Shown: positions 21,261 through 33,310, counted from the stretch's first letter. The stretch: 64,000 nt of DNA from Eumeta japonica (GCA_005406025.1 BGZK01000282.1:124001-188000); one strand, 5' to 3'. The notes: generated by a model not told the origin, from the sequence alone. Translations and numbers: made by a program.

Positions 21261-22489
21261 TATTTGCATCTGGTATTAGTAGTCATGAAGTATCATATAA
21301 TTTAGAGGGGCTCGTAAAAACATCTAAAATCTTTTAAAAGCTTTTCAAGTTTTTCGTGCAGAGAATTAATTATTGTAGTAAGATAAAGAAGAAAGAGTTC
21401 CTCAACACTTACATAATAATCTGTCAACGGCCGTCGTTGACCGAGGGATTTTTAAAGTCTGCAATGTTAGGAAAGCTTCAAACACTTCAAAAACTTATTT
21501 ATATATACTACAACGAGTATACATATAAACCCATAACGCCTGCTAGTACATATACTATTTTTTTTAATATTACTCTGTCTGTATTTAGTTTTATAGTTTA
21601 AAAACGGTTTAACCAAAGTCGATGAATAATGGGTATATAGCAAAAAGCATGTGATTGCATAAATGACAGATTACTCTCTGTCTATCTATCTGCATATCCT
21701 TCAATAGCTTAAGAACGGTTTGAGTGTGCCGTATGTACATATATATGAGCGAAATTACTGACATATTTGAATCATACTGAATTGAAACATGTGCGAAACT
21801 ATAAGAATGGAACAATGTCAAATACGATACATAAAGTGACGTAGATAACAGCTTAAACCATTATGAGTATGAGCTAAAGTCTGACGAGAAACATTCTATA
21901 ATAACAAGTTTTTGGAATAACGATGAATTACTTTTTAAGCTTTTCAGCTCATGGTTAAAAATTCAGAAATAATTTTTCGCCTTTTCTATTATTGCGACAA
22001 TCTTTATGAGGTTATCTATAAATTAAGAAAGTTTTGTAATTTGAACACGATCATTGTAAGCTGTTTCATTTGTTAAAGATTATTGATTATCTTAACACAC
22101 AATCATTCTATTTAAATTAAATATCACTATTGATTTATTTTACAGACATTTACACGCATTGCCCCCGTGATCGAAGGCAGATCCAGTTAAAACGACCAAG
22201 GACTAAACAATAACAATAGACCTATGGAAAATTAGATTGATACTACTGAAAATCTAATAACATTCGGTGATGGAATATGTGACAAGACTAAATACCGTAA
22301 CAGAAAAGGAAGTTTAATCAAACGAGCCATCAAAGATTATTTACCCGAATTTGCAATTAAAGAAGTATTTTATATGGCACTATGGCACAACGACATCACT
22401 GTTTCCCAATGGTTCCTCGGCATAACTATCCATTTAAAGTGATTATATTTTGGTTGTTTTCAGTCTTTGATTTAGGGAAACGTGTCAAT
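21261..22489. other. AT-rich stretch, nothing recognised
   Basis: Short uninformative frames only. An acceptor-like TTGATTTATTTTACAG ends near 22145 without a long open exon after it. Confidence 0.45.
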
Positions 22490-22690
22490 GAGGCACATTA
22501 ATCGCACACGTAACGGGAGCACGGAGAGAACAAGTGTGCATACAGTAGTCAATAAGTGAATCGTGCCGAGTGCCAAAACGAGCTGGCGGAAGGTTTGTGG
22601 AGCGATCGCCTTCGAGACTAAGAGCCGTGGTGGCCGTCTTTTTGTCACAAACCGCGTCCGTTATCCGACTGACGACAGCAATTTATATAA
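22490..22690. other. CpG-rich patch
   Basis: Raised CpG from about 22500 to 22675 with two overlapping open frames (22563-22772 and 22570-22830) that share no motif and run into a T13 tract. Confidence 0.25.
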
Positions 22691-24160
22691 AAGTTACGTA
22701 CGATTTTTTTTTTTTCATTTACATAACATTTTTCCACATCCATTCGCCTCAACTTTGTCCGTACAGCTATGAATCAACATTTGCTACTGGGCTGGCAAAT
22801 GTTAATATTTGGAAATTTCTAGTTTGGTAATTCACTTTTAAAGTCAAACATAATTTACACAAAATGTTCGAACAAAAGAATGCTTTGTTTTTATCATTAC
22901 GATTTTTATTCATTTATAAATTAAAAGATATATAATTTTTGTTCTATATATTTATTACCTTCATAACTGTTGTAAATCACTTAGTTTTCTTTTTTCTTTC
23001 TAGTCGAAACTCACAAACTATTGTGCTTTGGATTTATTTTCTATATTTATATAGTAGTAGTAATATATTAATGCTATAATATAGTAGAGTAATGCAATAT
23101 ACAAAATATTCAAGCGACATATTAGTAACACGAGCATACATCAACCTATGCACTTGTCTTGCTGCAGCGCACCGAGTGGTGTGAGACGCTTTAGACCATG
23201 CTCTATATACCAACGCGGCTCGACGGAATAGCGTAAGTGAGGCAACTGAGTGTCTCTCCGAATATTTGTACTCTATGCCTCTGAGGCCAGTGACCGGACT
23301 TGACGACCGACATGACACCAGCTGCGGCCAAACGCTTACCTGACTTCGACTAATTATTTAACACGCTCTATGTCAGTGAAGGTGTTCGAAGAACTCACTA
23401 CGCAAAGGCGAAACGGTGGCCATTTGACTAACTGTAGTATAAGTAACTTAACTTCGTTGTCGCTAACAAATCGTTCACTCAACATAGCCATGAACACCTC
23501 ACTGGTGCTTATCACTATTATAATATATCCTTGATTTTTTTTCCTCGACAAATTACCGAAGATTTGTCTTTATAAATTAAAAGATATACTATTTCTGTTG
23601 TAGGCCTGCAAAATCCTAAATCTTAAATAAGTCGTGACTTCATCGCTTTCCCACATCCTAGAAGGAAGGGTTATATTCAAGTAGCAGAACGGTGTAAAAT
23701 TTTGTAGCAATAATTCATTTCAATCTCGCCAACTCCCGCGGGCAGCCTCCGTTATGGTGCATTCAGGACGTAATCATTTCATCGTGAATTATTGTCTCAA
23801 CAATAGATACGTGGAGGCGAAGCCTTAGACCCGACGAACACGACCATTATTGTACCGTTATCGTGGCGAAATCCGTTGTGCCGCAATGTCTTTTGACTTC
23901 CTACAGTTATTGAGAAATTCAAAAGAAAAGAATCTTATATACCATTATAGCGATTTTTCTATCATTTTAGTTATGTGTACGAATGAAAATAATACGAGAT
24001 ATTAATATGTCGGTTTATATCATACATATAAGTATAAATAAATTATGTACTGAGAAATGACAAGAAAACAAGATAGAAAAATTGAACGTAGGAGAAATCT
24101 ATATTTAAAGGAAGTTCTTTATGTCATTACACTCAGCCTTTGTTTTTGAATACCAGTGAC
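22691..24160. other. Mostly AT-rich stretch with a GC-raised patch at 23140-23340
   Basis: A minus-strand frame at 23354-23551 (including SERFVSDNEVKLLILQLVKW) is followed downstream on that strand by a donor-like AGTCAG|GTAAGC near 23340, but an in-frame stop lies between them. A second minus frame (23034-23318) covers the GC-raised patch. Neither is recognised. Confidence 0.3.
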
Positions 24161-24275
24161 AATAAATATAGTTTAAAAACTATATTTATTTTCCACTTTT
24201 TAGTTCAATGTGATGATTAAAGCGTGTTTTTTAGTTTTTTTAAACTATATTTATTTTATACTTTTTAGTTTGATC
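24161..24275. repeat. Palindrome plus 65-bp-spaced duplicate
   Basis: AATAAATATAGTTT at 24161-24174 and its exact complement at 24177-24190 form a 14-bp stem with a 2-base loop. The right arm plus CACTTTTTAGTT recurs 65 bp later (24242 onward). A similar ACTTTTTAGT word beside a GAAGTCGG word occurs at 43190-43240, suggesting a dispersed family. Confidence 0.6.
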
Positions 24276-24839
24276 GATTGTCAAAAAAAACTGTATTCAG
24301 AGTTCTTGTGAATGTTTGGACGTGACGCACATTTTTTTTTAGTATCGTAAATCTACGACAGAGGGTGTACGAATGGGAAATTCTTTCCGAACAAGAGAGT
24401 CAAGGTGTTAATTTTCAAAAATGATACTGAAGTCGATAGTATTGTAAACCTTTGATAGAGGGCGGATGATTGTAAAATTCTCTTCGAATAGAAGATTTAA
24501 GTTTGTGGTCTTAATTTCTGAGAATAATTCAGTTTTGACGTTTTTACTATAGAGTTTAATATGAAATATTATTTTATCATGAATCCATTTTCTTTATAGA
24601 TGAGTTGATTGAAAATATGAACTTTTCTATTTAACTTCTACATCCAAAATTTTAATTATATTCTATTTAAATTTCAAAAAGAATTCTTCAGAAAACTAAA
24701 TATTTTATCAACATCAAATTATGACATTGTATGAATTAATCCTTGTACCCATTTTTTATATTAATTCTGTTTATACGTAAGTCCCTATTTTGAACTGATT
24801 GAATTTACATCGATACCAAATAGAATTACCAAACCAAAT
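24276..24839. other. AT-rich stretch, nothing recognised
   Basis: No genes, repeats or signals were recognised. Confidence 0.5.
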
Positions 24840-25060
24840 TAATTAATCCTGGCGATCCTGACCAGGACAATTAGACAAACTTATCAAATTATTGTATTGT
24901 CACCGGTCCTTGATAAGTCTACAAAGTTTCAATAAAATCTGACAGTTCAAAGTGGGTCAAAATCGAGTGCAAAGAAGTCGGTTACAAACAAACAAGCAAA
25001 CAAACAAACAAACAAACATACAAGTGAAGCTAATAAAAGCGTGTTAAAAAAGATTTCATT
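24840..25060 (+). repeat. Transposon 3' segment with (CAAA)n microsatellite
   Basis: CCTTGATAAGTCTACAAAGT, then GAAGTCGGTTACAAAC, a CAAA run at 24985-25017, then GAAGCTAATAAAAGCGTGTT. This is the shape of a dispersed lepidopteran repeat end where internal sequence runs into a CAAA microsatellite. The family is not named. Confidence 0.5.
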
Positions 25061-25189
25061 AATACAGCATTGTTAGATCCAGACAATAGGTTGTCTAATT
25101 TACCAGCAAGTAGACGTTTATAGATCCTCATCTATATACGTCGATGACACTAATGTATATAGACGGCTTGTAGCGACGGAAGCGACTAA

Positions 25190-25420
25190 TAGAGTAGCAG
25201 TATAATCAGGGTAATTTACGTAGACGGACTCACGGAAACGCCGCGGACGATATAGACAAATTATAAATTTTCCCGGTTTTCCATCAATCAGGGTGCGAAG
25301 AAAGCGACGTGAGTCCAGCGGCCGCGGGCTAACTAATGACTTCCTAGCGCGCCGACTCCCGCACGCTATAGGTGGCCGACGATTAGGCCAACCGGCTACG
25401 GAGGCGGCTTCGTATTGAAA
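25190..25420. other. CpG-rich patch
   Basis: CpG-rich sequence (for example GCGGCCGCGGGC near 25318) with no motif-bearing frame. It directly precedes the LINE fragment at 25440. Confidence 0.28.
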
Positions 25421-25439
25421 TAATTAATTATCACTATTA

Positions 25440-26030
25440 TGGTCTAGGGTCTGTTTTCTAAAAGGATAGGCAGAGGTCATGGATCTCCAAATGGTACGAT
25501 CTTTCCGTATCTCTCTTACTTCACTGACATTCAACAATCGTTTCATGCAAGTTCGTCGGTTTCGAATGCTTAAAATTTGGTCCTTCCTTAACATGCCACC
25601 ACTTCTGTGTACATCGGATTTTATAGAACGACCCTTCCATCATACGCATTTGCTCTATAAATATTTTTTACTTATTTACTTACACTGAACCGTTCTTAAT
25701 GGCCTAACACCACAATATACCTTTTTCTATTCTAACCATTACATCTTCTTGCAAACCATGCCATTCTGACATCACTCTTTCTATTTCTATCTTTTAAAGA
25801 CACTCTGCAGATACTACGCAAGGATCACGTCTCCTCTGCATCATTTGCTTCTGAATGTTTATTCTGTCATACCCGACCTTCATTACCGTACATAAGTGGG
25901 GAATCAAAACTTTATTGTGGGTAGCTAAACGCGTTTGTCTTGAGACACTTTCACTACAAATAACAGTGAGCGAGGCCTCATTTACTTTATTTCCTGCATT
26001 TACTCTCCGTTCAATATCTCTATACCGTCA
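25440..26030 (-). pseudogene. RTE-type LINE ORF C-terminus, heavily decayed
   Basis: Minus-strand frames read, in order, LMYGNEGRV, SLRSICRVSLKDRNRKSDVR, and near the low-coordinate end ILSIRNRRTCMKRLLNVSEV followed by REIRKDRTIWRSMTSAYPF. This matches the conserved C-terminal end of RTE-like LINE proteins, including the part after the reverse transcriptase. Several stops and frameshifts separate the blocks. The element reads towards lower coordinates, with its 3' end near 25440. Confidence 0.72.
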
Positions 26031-26989
26031 TATGTAAACAAATTAGTCAAATGGACAATGTTTTTCATTTGATCAACTTTCTAACCTCCTATACATACAT
26101 ATCGCATTCAGTAATGCTCTTTATTCTTTCTAAACTATGACCTTAATCTTGCTAATATTTACTTCATAACTCTTTATTTGACAAAATCATTTAATTTGGT
26201 TACCGTCGCCCGCACCTCATGCGCGCCGGTTGAAAAGAATTAATATTTGATCGGTTTCATAAAATCTTCACATGCAGTGTTTGTTTGTAATTTTTGTGAA
26301 AAACTGTAACGTAAGCTTACAAATTTCTTTTAAAAAGTTAATGCTTAGACACAGACAAGCGAATAATAATGAATTTCTGCAAAACGAAATATCGTATACA
26401 ATAGAATATAAACCTGTAACTACTAGTTCAAGTTAAGTTTATAAATCAGACGATATCTGAGTGCTTTCCTTGTGATAAACAAACATACATACATATGAAT
26501 AATCTTATAAAAGTTTATATTTACTTCTGAAATGTCGATTCCTACAAAATCATATTTCAAATTATTAAATTGTTATTTTTTTATCGTTTTTGCTGCTATC
26601 GTTTTATCTGCTAGAACTTTCTTATTACTATTTTAGGATTATAGATCATTAAAAAAGATCTTATAAGCTTCACGGTCCAGTAGTTTATATAAGAAAAGGT
26701 CCTTAAAAAACCATTTATTTTTATTGAATTGAATTAGAACCTTGAATTTGTTGTAAAACTATAAGACAATAAATCGTAATGTTTTGTATCCTAACTTGAT
26801 ATATTATTTATCTAATTTCAAATATATGAATATGAGAAGAAGAATCTTAACAAAAAACTATTAATAGAATAAGAAAATTATTCTATAGAAATTCGCTTTC
26901 TCTTTTGAAATACTAAAAAAAATTAAGCAAAAAACTATATTTTGCAATTAAATGAATCATGGCGAGAGAAAGCTGTTCCATATTTACTT
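26031..26989. other. AT-rich stretch, nothing recognised
   Basis: No genes, repeats or RNA features were recognised. AT content is very high from 26470 to 26940. Confidence 0.5.
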
Positions 26990-27440
26990 AACGACTGAAG
27001 GACATAGTTAAGCGTCGGACTTAGAAGTTATTTCAGCTCCCCGTCGGCTAGTTAGCTCTTTCCTCCCAAAAAAATCCCCGTCTAAAAGTAGCCGGTGAAA
27101 AAACTCCCGCAAGATTCGTCCGACGGAAGCGCCCTCGGGCGTCCTCTTAAAGTATTACTGAACACTACAATATATAGTTTCCGCTAAGAGACGCGTCGCA
27201 TCCGAGTCCTGTCGTCATTGATAAACGTCATTTACTAGCGCGCAGGCTATTTGTAAAAGTGCGTTCAAATAAAGTTCGATGTGAATTCATTAAATCTATC
27301 AGAAATCTGTAAACGAAAATCGTAACAATTCATTCGTTACAGATTAAAGAATTTATGCGCTCTGAGGCGGCTTATCGTTTACAATTAAGCGAATTGTCAT
27401 CTGCGCAAAAATAAATATAACGATTAACCACCATTATTAA
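26990..27440. other. Candidate conserved noncoding/regulatory element
   Basis: A clear shift to mixed, CpG-containing sequence from about 27000 to 27290 (for example GTCCGACGGAAGCGCCC near 27117). It is followed by a run of homeodomain-type words, including TTACAATTAAGCGAATTGTC near 27375 and AACGATTAACCACC near 27418. There is no coding frame of note. The lack of obvious transposon motifs is compatible with an enhancer. Confidence 0.33.
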
Positions 27441-28455
27441 ATATTATGGAAAAAACGATATGGTAATGCCTTGGATGCCTCAGTAATCTGGAATTTTGTG
27501 ATCGTAATAAGCATCAATGACGATGCATTGCTTAAGAACACTTATAAAATAAATAGATTACTGAATGAGGATAAATGAATGCATTTTTTATATTACTTAA
27601 AGCGTGCGTGATACATTTATTTATATTAATTATATAATTAATTCGTTAAAATACATAACAAAATCATGAAAACATAAATAATGATAATTTTATGTAATAA
27701 AGTTTTAAACAAGATTGACTTTATTCACTATTTACGTCATCTTGTGTTGTATTTATTCCAGGAACAATATCGGCATCATTGAATATTGAGACAATGGGCT
27801 TGTGGTAACTAAACTGTGATACATGGGTATCGGAAGATATATATGTAAAGAAAATTTAACTTATTTGTAAAAATTAGTTATATACATACCAAATTACCGC
27901 ATCCATGTATTTTTTAAATTCTAGCTATCACTCGAAGAGATTATTTCCATATTTTATAATATATTGTAAACATTATTTATTTATCAATTCTCTTAATTTA
28001 CACATAAATATCATTTTAATAGATATCAACTGATATAAATATAGATTTAATTTATAATTTGAGGTCTAAATTCCGCAAGTTGACAGTTGCTATTTATTAA
28101 TTTTAAATGAATAAAGTATATACTGATGTAGTTATGACGGCGTTATACTGTACATATACCACTAGGGGATGCGCAAGGTAAGTTGCGCATGAATATGGAA
28201 GCTATACACGTGTATAGTCTCCGTATACACGAGACTGACCTGAACGTAACGTAACGCCAAGTTTGATTTTACTCCCCATTTTTTCATACCACGGGTTTAT
28301 ATATGAATAATTGATTCTTAAGGAGTAAACTCCAATGATTTTAAATGTCTGAATGATCACCCAAAAAAATACTAGATTCGCTTTCTTTAGCTGCCGTATC
28401 GACTCGACATTAACAGCTTACCTAGTTGTAATCAGGATCGTTTCACTGCTTAGTT
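27441..28455. other. AT-rich stretch, nothing recognised
   Basis: A possible 43-bp micro-exon at about 27764-27806 (acceptor TTTATTCCAG, donor TTGTG|GTAACT) is too short to assess. Otherwise featureless. Confidence 0.4.
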
Positions 28456-28560
28456 ATAGCCTCCCACGGTCTTTTTATTAATTTGAAAGGCCTAAGCCTC
28501 TCGACATTGGTCCAGTGCGAGTCGTGCACCGCCAACACACGCCATCGCCGACACGGTGCC
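28456..28560 (+). repeat. Dispersed repeat fragment (CCCACGGTCTTTTTATTAA type)
   Basis: CCTCCCACGGTCTTTTTATT then AAAGGCCTAAGCCTCTCGAC then TTGGTCCAGTGCGAG. A related series (CTCCCATGATCTTTTTATC, GGGCCTAAACCTTGAGC, CCGTCCCAGTA) lies at 42747-42815. I recall this arrangement as a common lepidopteran repeat, class unknown to me. Confidence 0.5.
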
Positions 28561-28740
28561 GACGGCCGGGCCGACTTGACGCGCTATCCGAAGCACGGCG
28601 CGAGTCATTTAGTGCTAGGAAGGCGCTTCAGCTCTATGCCGCTCTCGAAGGCGCCTCACGCGTCTTTTGGGCGATGTTTGGTACTCATTTGATCCTATAG
28701 AAATAGGCCTAAATATAGAGCCTTTGTCGTCGCCTCCTGC
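28480..28740. other. CpG-rich patch overlapping a repeat
   Basis: CpG-rich sequence (for example GGTGCCGACGGCCGGGCCG near 28555) with two overlapping open plus frames (28483-28692, 28515-28700), neither with a motif. Its first 80 bp belong to a dispersed repeat, so the whole patch may be transposon-derived. Confidence 0.3.
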
Positions 28741-29029
28741 GCTTGCCGCTCTTATTCTGTTGTTGTTCCTATATAGCACTTAAGTGAGCAAAATTTGAAA
28801 AATATTGCCTTTTACGTTAGAATTTATAATTTGCATTTTTTCTTTAATTGAGATAGAAAGACCGGAAAATCTTGCCTTATTACGTATAAATACATGTTCA
28901 TAAAAAAAAAAAATCATTAATTACTATTTAGCGTCACAGTTTGTACAATCACAAGTTAGCCTCTCCGGTTTTGAATGAGTTTTGACTCTTCATTCTTCAT
29001 TTGAATCTGCGGTAGTACCATACGTACTT

Positions 29030-29310
29030 TGCCCGACTCGGCGGCAGCGCAGAAACGGGCTGGCTCGACCGGCGAAAGCACACTCTCACGCAATACGGAC
29101 GTGAAGTAGGAGCTTCCGCCGTTGTATTTCGTCCAGTGGGTGAGAGCTTCCCCCTCTCCACCATAAATTAAATATCCTATTCCTTCCCGAGAAGCAGACA
29201 GCGCATTGGGAACTCCTCTAGCATTGAAAGTGTCCATGGGCAGTCGTCAGTATCTACGCTCTGATGGCCCGCTTGCTCGTTTGTCTCTCGAATGTGCTTT
29301 AATAAAAAAG
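29030..29310 (-). mobile_element. SINE-like repeat with GCCCATGGACAC core, copy 2
   Basis: Minus-strand order matches the copy at 19510-19775: GGGCCATCAGAGCGTAG, GACTGCCCATGGACACTTTC, GGAATAGGATATTTAATTTA, CCCACTGGACGAAATACAAC and CGGTCGAGCCAGCCCG. The minus-strand 93-codon frame from 29237 is the translation of this repeat rather than a gene. Confidence 0.68.
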
Positions 29311-29889
29311 AATTATTTCTCCGGACGACACATTCGAATAATTTCATCATCATGAGATGACCGTTGGTTTTCCGTCAATTTCCTCAACATCCTTTAAAAT
29401 TTAATATCTCTATTTAACCACTGCAAATGCACTTCCTTATTGGATCGCTTTTAGCGTAATCTGCGCGTGAGTTTAATGCATTATTCTCGTTACGTAAGTT
29501 GACAATATCAAAACAGTACATTTGTATGCAGGACACCGACGTAAGAAATAAATAACGTGCTACGGGCTTTGGATTAAGATCCGAAGCACCTACCGGCTCT
29601 ACTTCCGATATATCATTCGGTATTGGCTTATAAATTTATCGTTTCTTGAAACTGTGAACTTTCCTCTTCATTAATAGTTAGAAAAATATAACAATAATCT
29701 GATAAGATATTACTTATAAGATTATTAAATGAACTAACTCGTGTTGTACACAAACGATCGAATAATTTCTTTTTATGTATGTACATCGTTTGACTGAATA
29801 CTCTAACACCACGCTCAATGTATTTTTACAGCTTATATTTTACAGTCGATTACAGCACTAAGACCACTATCGATAACTGAATTCCACAA
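29311..29889. other. AT-rich stretch, nothing recognised
   Basis: No genes or repeats were recognised. Confidence 0.45.
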
Positions 29890-30180
29890 TGAAGTTACAT
29901 TAAGCACCCGTCATACAAGTAGGAGTGTCAGGCGGCGCCCGCGCTGTATGCGCAACGTACGTTGAGTGCGTCCTAACGCAATCGAAACTCGACCCAAAAA
30001 ACTTGACAATAAAGTTAAAGAGTGCTTCCACAGATTACAACCAGGAAACTTTTCCCACCTCGTTCAAATCAGTTTAAGTCTCACCGCAAGACATTGGCCT
30101 CCTGGAAGGTATATCCGACGTCAGGCTGGACGTCCAGCCCACGCTGGACCGATAGGGCTGCATTAATACTTTTTACTTCT
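29890..30180. other. GC-raised patch with a 16-bp palindrome
   Basis: GC content rises between 29925 and 30165, with overlapping plus frames (29966-30166, 30022-30213) that carry no motif. GGCTGGACGTCCAGCC at 30124-30139 is a perfect 16-bp palindrome, followed by ACGCTGGACC. Confidence 0.35.
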
Positions 30181-32187
30181 GTGAGATACTTACGAGCTTT
30201 TATTGAGAGTTAGAATCAATTTAGTGTCGGTTTAGAAAAACTAGAAAGAGAAAAACCGAGAAGAAACTCATTATTTCTACTTTTTTTTTTATTTTTACCT
30301 ATATTTCACGATTCGGTATGCAATTTCGTCACATTTTTTCCCTTTACCATTCAAATAAGTTAAACTGTGAAAAGTGTTACTTAGAAAATCAGTAGTGTCA
30401 GCCTGGAATTCGAAAACACCTTTTCGCTCTATTACGCCGTAAATGAGCTAATTACCACTAAGATATAATAGACAGGAATATGACCTTGTGAATGCATGAA
30501 ATACATAACTTTATAATAAACAACATGTAACACTCGAGACATCTACATTGGAAGTAGTTTATCGATGATTTTCTTATTTTTTTGTAAAAAAAGAAATACA
30601 TACTACAAATATTCGCCCCTCTTTGTTCATAGATTACAATTAGACATATGTTTCTGATAAACCCGCTTTGAATATCAACCCGCTTGTTAAAGCTAAAATT
30701 TCACGAATCGGTACTTACAAAAAGTATGCCATACGCTTAGCGAATCACATAATCAAGAACCACTTTAGGCGCTACACCGTCGGGTGGTATGAGCCCGACT
30801 TGCATAACGGCCGACCTCGTTCCTCATTGGTCATCCGGCAGCGATCGACGCTTTGCTATTTATTATAGGGTAATGAATCTGACATATATAGAGACACAAT
30901 ACAAAGGTAGGAGTCGATAGTCCGCCGGTTCTATCCTCTCTTTGTGTTCTGTGCTGCGGCCCAATCACAACTCTGTGGCTTGCTCAGTTTTGAGAGCACA
31001 ACCACATAAGATGAAAATACTTTTTTCGATTTCATCAAAAGTCTAATTGAAGCTTTCAAAAGCACGACTTTTATAACTTGTATTAATAGAACCATCTTTT
31101 CGTGTTAGTTTGTTCGAATTCTTCTTTATTTCAATCGAAGCAAATTTTATATAAATAAAAAATTATATAAAACAAAAATAAACTTAAAATATGTTGGTAA
31201 GAGTTCTACCGTTCTATTGGATATATTTGTTTTCCAAAGAGACGACACTAAATTGAAATATATGACATTTAACAACAACCAATTTTATTTCGTTACTGGC
31301 AGTATCAGAAGTAACGTACTCATCATATCATTATTCTTATTTATATTTCATAACAAATATTCCATATCTTTTTAAATCCTCTAATTGGACTTTGAAGAAA
31401 TAGCGAGGCATGACAATTTTTAGTGTTTTATAAAAACAATATTGTTGGAGGCGAACATCATGATAAGGTTTTTGAAAAAAAATATTTTATTTACGATTTC
31501 AACCCTGCCCCTTCCATCCTGAAACTAATCTCATAAGCAACACTTACCATTTAAGACTACCGGATGTTAAGGGCTCCTATTTCTATTTTTAGGTTAAGTA
31601 TCAATTTTATTGTGTTAAACAGAAAAAAAATCTGCGGTGATTAATCGACGGACAGAATCGATTAAACAATTGTTCCGGTCCAGTACGAAGGACTAGATAT
31701 ATTTCGATAGCTGAATGCAGAGACTACGTTCGGCCGCACTTTACACACCTTGGTAAAGTATTGTGACACAAAGGCTTGGAATCGAGTTATTAGTGCTTAA
31801 GAACCTCAACTTTGCGTATAAATTAAATGAAGATTTATTATATATATATATATATATAAAGTCTCATATTTTAGATATTTTACTGCTTCTCGAATTGCCG
31901 TGGGATGTTTGTTAAATAACGTACGTAAGAAGCTAGAGTTATTTAGCTTGTTACGCAATCTTTTCTTAATTATTCATTGATTTTCTAAGTGTTAATTAAT
32001 AAAGACACAGACCCGTTTAGATTTATTTCTCTTATTTTTCACTATATTTTATCAGACTTAACAGGTGATGACTCTGTATTCATGACATTTTTTTTTTAGT
32101 CTACCAGTATCAATCGTTTCGAGCAGTTTACCAGCTGAGCTTACTGATTTCATTTATATATTTATAGGAACTATAATTCGTGGCGTG
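30181..32187. other. Mainly AT-rich stretch
   Basis: A moderately CpG-rich patch at 30680-30960 holds an uninformative 66-codon frame. A (TA)n run lies at 31838-31858. No genes were recognised. Confidence 0.45.
31838..31858. repeat. (TA)n microsatellite
   Basis: About ten uninterrupted TA units. Confidence 0.85.
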
Positions 32188-32590
32188 GATGCCGCGTGTA
32201 GTATGTGTGAAGTGTCCTTGACGGATGGACGTAGGAACAACCATGTCAGAGAGGGGTATGGTCTGAAATAAGATATGGTGACTAGAGTAGAAAAAAGTAT
32301 GCTGCAGGGGCTTGTCTATTTGAAAAGGATGAATGAAAGTGAACTGATAAAACAAAATTACAAAACTAACATGTGTCGTGGAAGGGTCGGCAAGAGTCGC
32401 CCTGGAAAATCTTATCCAAGCCAAATCGGTGACTTGGAGGCAATTATTAGCTCCCGCAATCAACGAGTTTATGTGAGAAGGTTGATGGATATCAGAGAAG
32501 CAAGAGAGATATGCAAAGATAAAATCGTGTAAAACCGTGTAAAAATCTATGAGGTCTTCTTACGCCTCTGAGAAATAGGCGTGAGTCTAT
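32188..32590 (+). pseudogene. RTE-type LINE ORF C-terminus
   Basis: The best preserved LINE protein end in the window. A plus frame reads SMCEVSLTDGRRNNHVREGY, one TAA stop, then MVTRVEKSMLQGLVYLKRMN, ESELIKQNY, GRVGKSRPGKSYPSQIGDL, SSRNQRVYVRRLMDIREARE and ICKDKIV. This corresponds to the region downstream of the reverse transcriptase in RTE-like LINEs (TRVEKGMLRWFGHLERMNESRL..., GRVGKGRPRKSY-DQIG, STRNRRACMKRLMDVSEAREICKDR). An internal stop near 32272 and the loss of the WRS-V-AYP end mark it as dead. A CTGAGAAATAGGCGTGAGTC tail follows at about 32568. Confidence 0.82.
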
Positions 32591-32779
32591 AAAATAATAT
32601 TAATGAGATCTATGCATCCCTCAAGCAATCTGTCCTTCTCACTAATTGAAAATTATGTAATTAAATGGTAATTCATCTAGGTTATGCACACTTAAGTTAT
32701 CTGATAACATTCGTTTGTTACGTATATATACGTAATACATATATAAACTCACGCCCTACAATAAGTAGACTTAGTTTGC

Positions 32780-32862
32780 GTTTACGCCCATTTTTCAGAA
32801 GGGTTTACATGCACGCTCTTCGGTTTCGGGTACTTAAAATTTGTCCCTTTTTTAGATATATA
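32780..32862 (-). pseudogene. Tiny RTE-type LINE fragment
   Basis: On the minus strand bases near 32855-32805 read KGQILSTRNRRACM and then a stop, the exact signature of the LINE protein end seen at 18.6, 25.5 and 32.4 kb. Homology outside this is not clear. It lies opposite in strand to the neighbouring fragment ending at 32590. Confidence 0.65.
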
Positions 32863-32982
32863 CTCTCTTTACATATTGTGTTATGAGACAAATACAATAC
32901 TTATTTTTGATTACTAATAAATATCTATGTACATGAGAACGAATGTATCAAAATAGAATCATTACATGACAACGCAGCGAAA

Positions 32983-33310
32983 TACAAATTCAAATTCAAA
33001 ATGTATTTGTTACATAGTAATTTTTTTTTAATCACACTTTCCCACTCGGAAGGCGGTTTACCCTCAAGAAGAACAAGCTTATGGAAAGCTCTTATTTCAT
33101 CATGAATAGCCAAAACAAATGTAAAACCTTTGATGAAAGAAACAGCCCGGTAAGAAGTCGAGCCACTTATGCCCATTGATATTTTTCTTGTCAATTTACG
33201 AGAAATGCAGACTTTTTTTTGTAATCTACCCTTTTTACTGTGTGATTATTTAATAATGTTCTTAAATTTTGTAGGGGTAAATCTTGTATATGCACTGGGA
33301 CTTTATTTCT
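32983..33310 (-). mobile_element. 3' UTR of a non-LTR retrotransposon, copy 1
   Basis: The low-coordinate end carries ACAAATTCAAATTCAAAATG, the complement of a TTTGAATTTGAATTT tail typical of lepidopteran LINEs. The interior shares ordered words with 49630-49980: CGGAAGGCGGTTT, AACCTTTGATGAAAGAAACAG, CCCGGTAAGAAGTCGAGCC and CTTATGCCCAT. Both copies lie on the minus strand. The 89-codon minus frame 32925-33194 lies in this untranslated region and is not a gene. Confidence 0.6.

Noticed and set aside
27764..27806. 43-bp micro-exon between TTTATTCCAG and GTAACT
   Set aside because: Too short to judge. Such site pairs occur by chance and there is no supporting neighbour.
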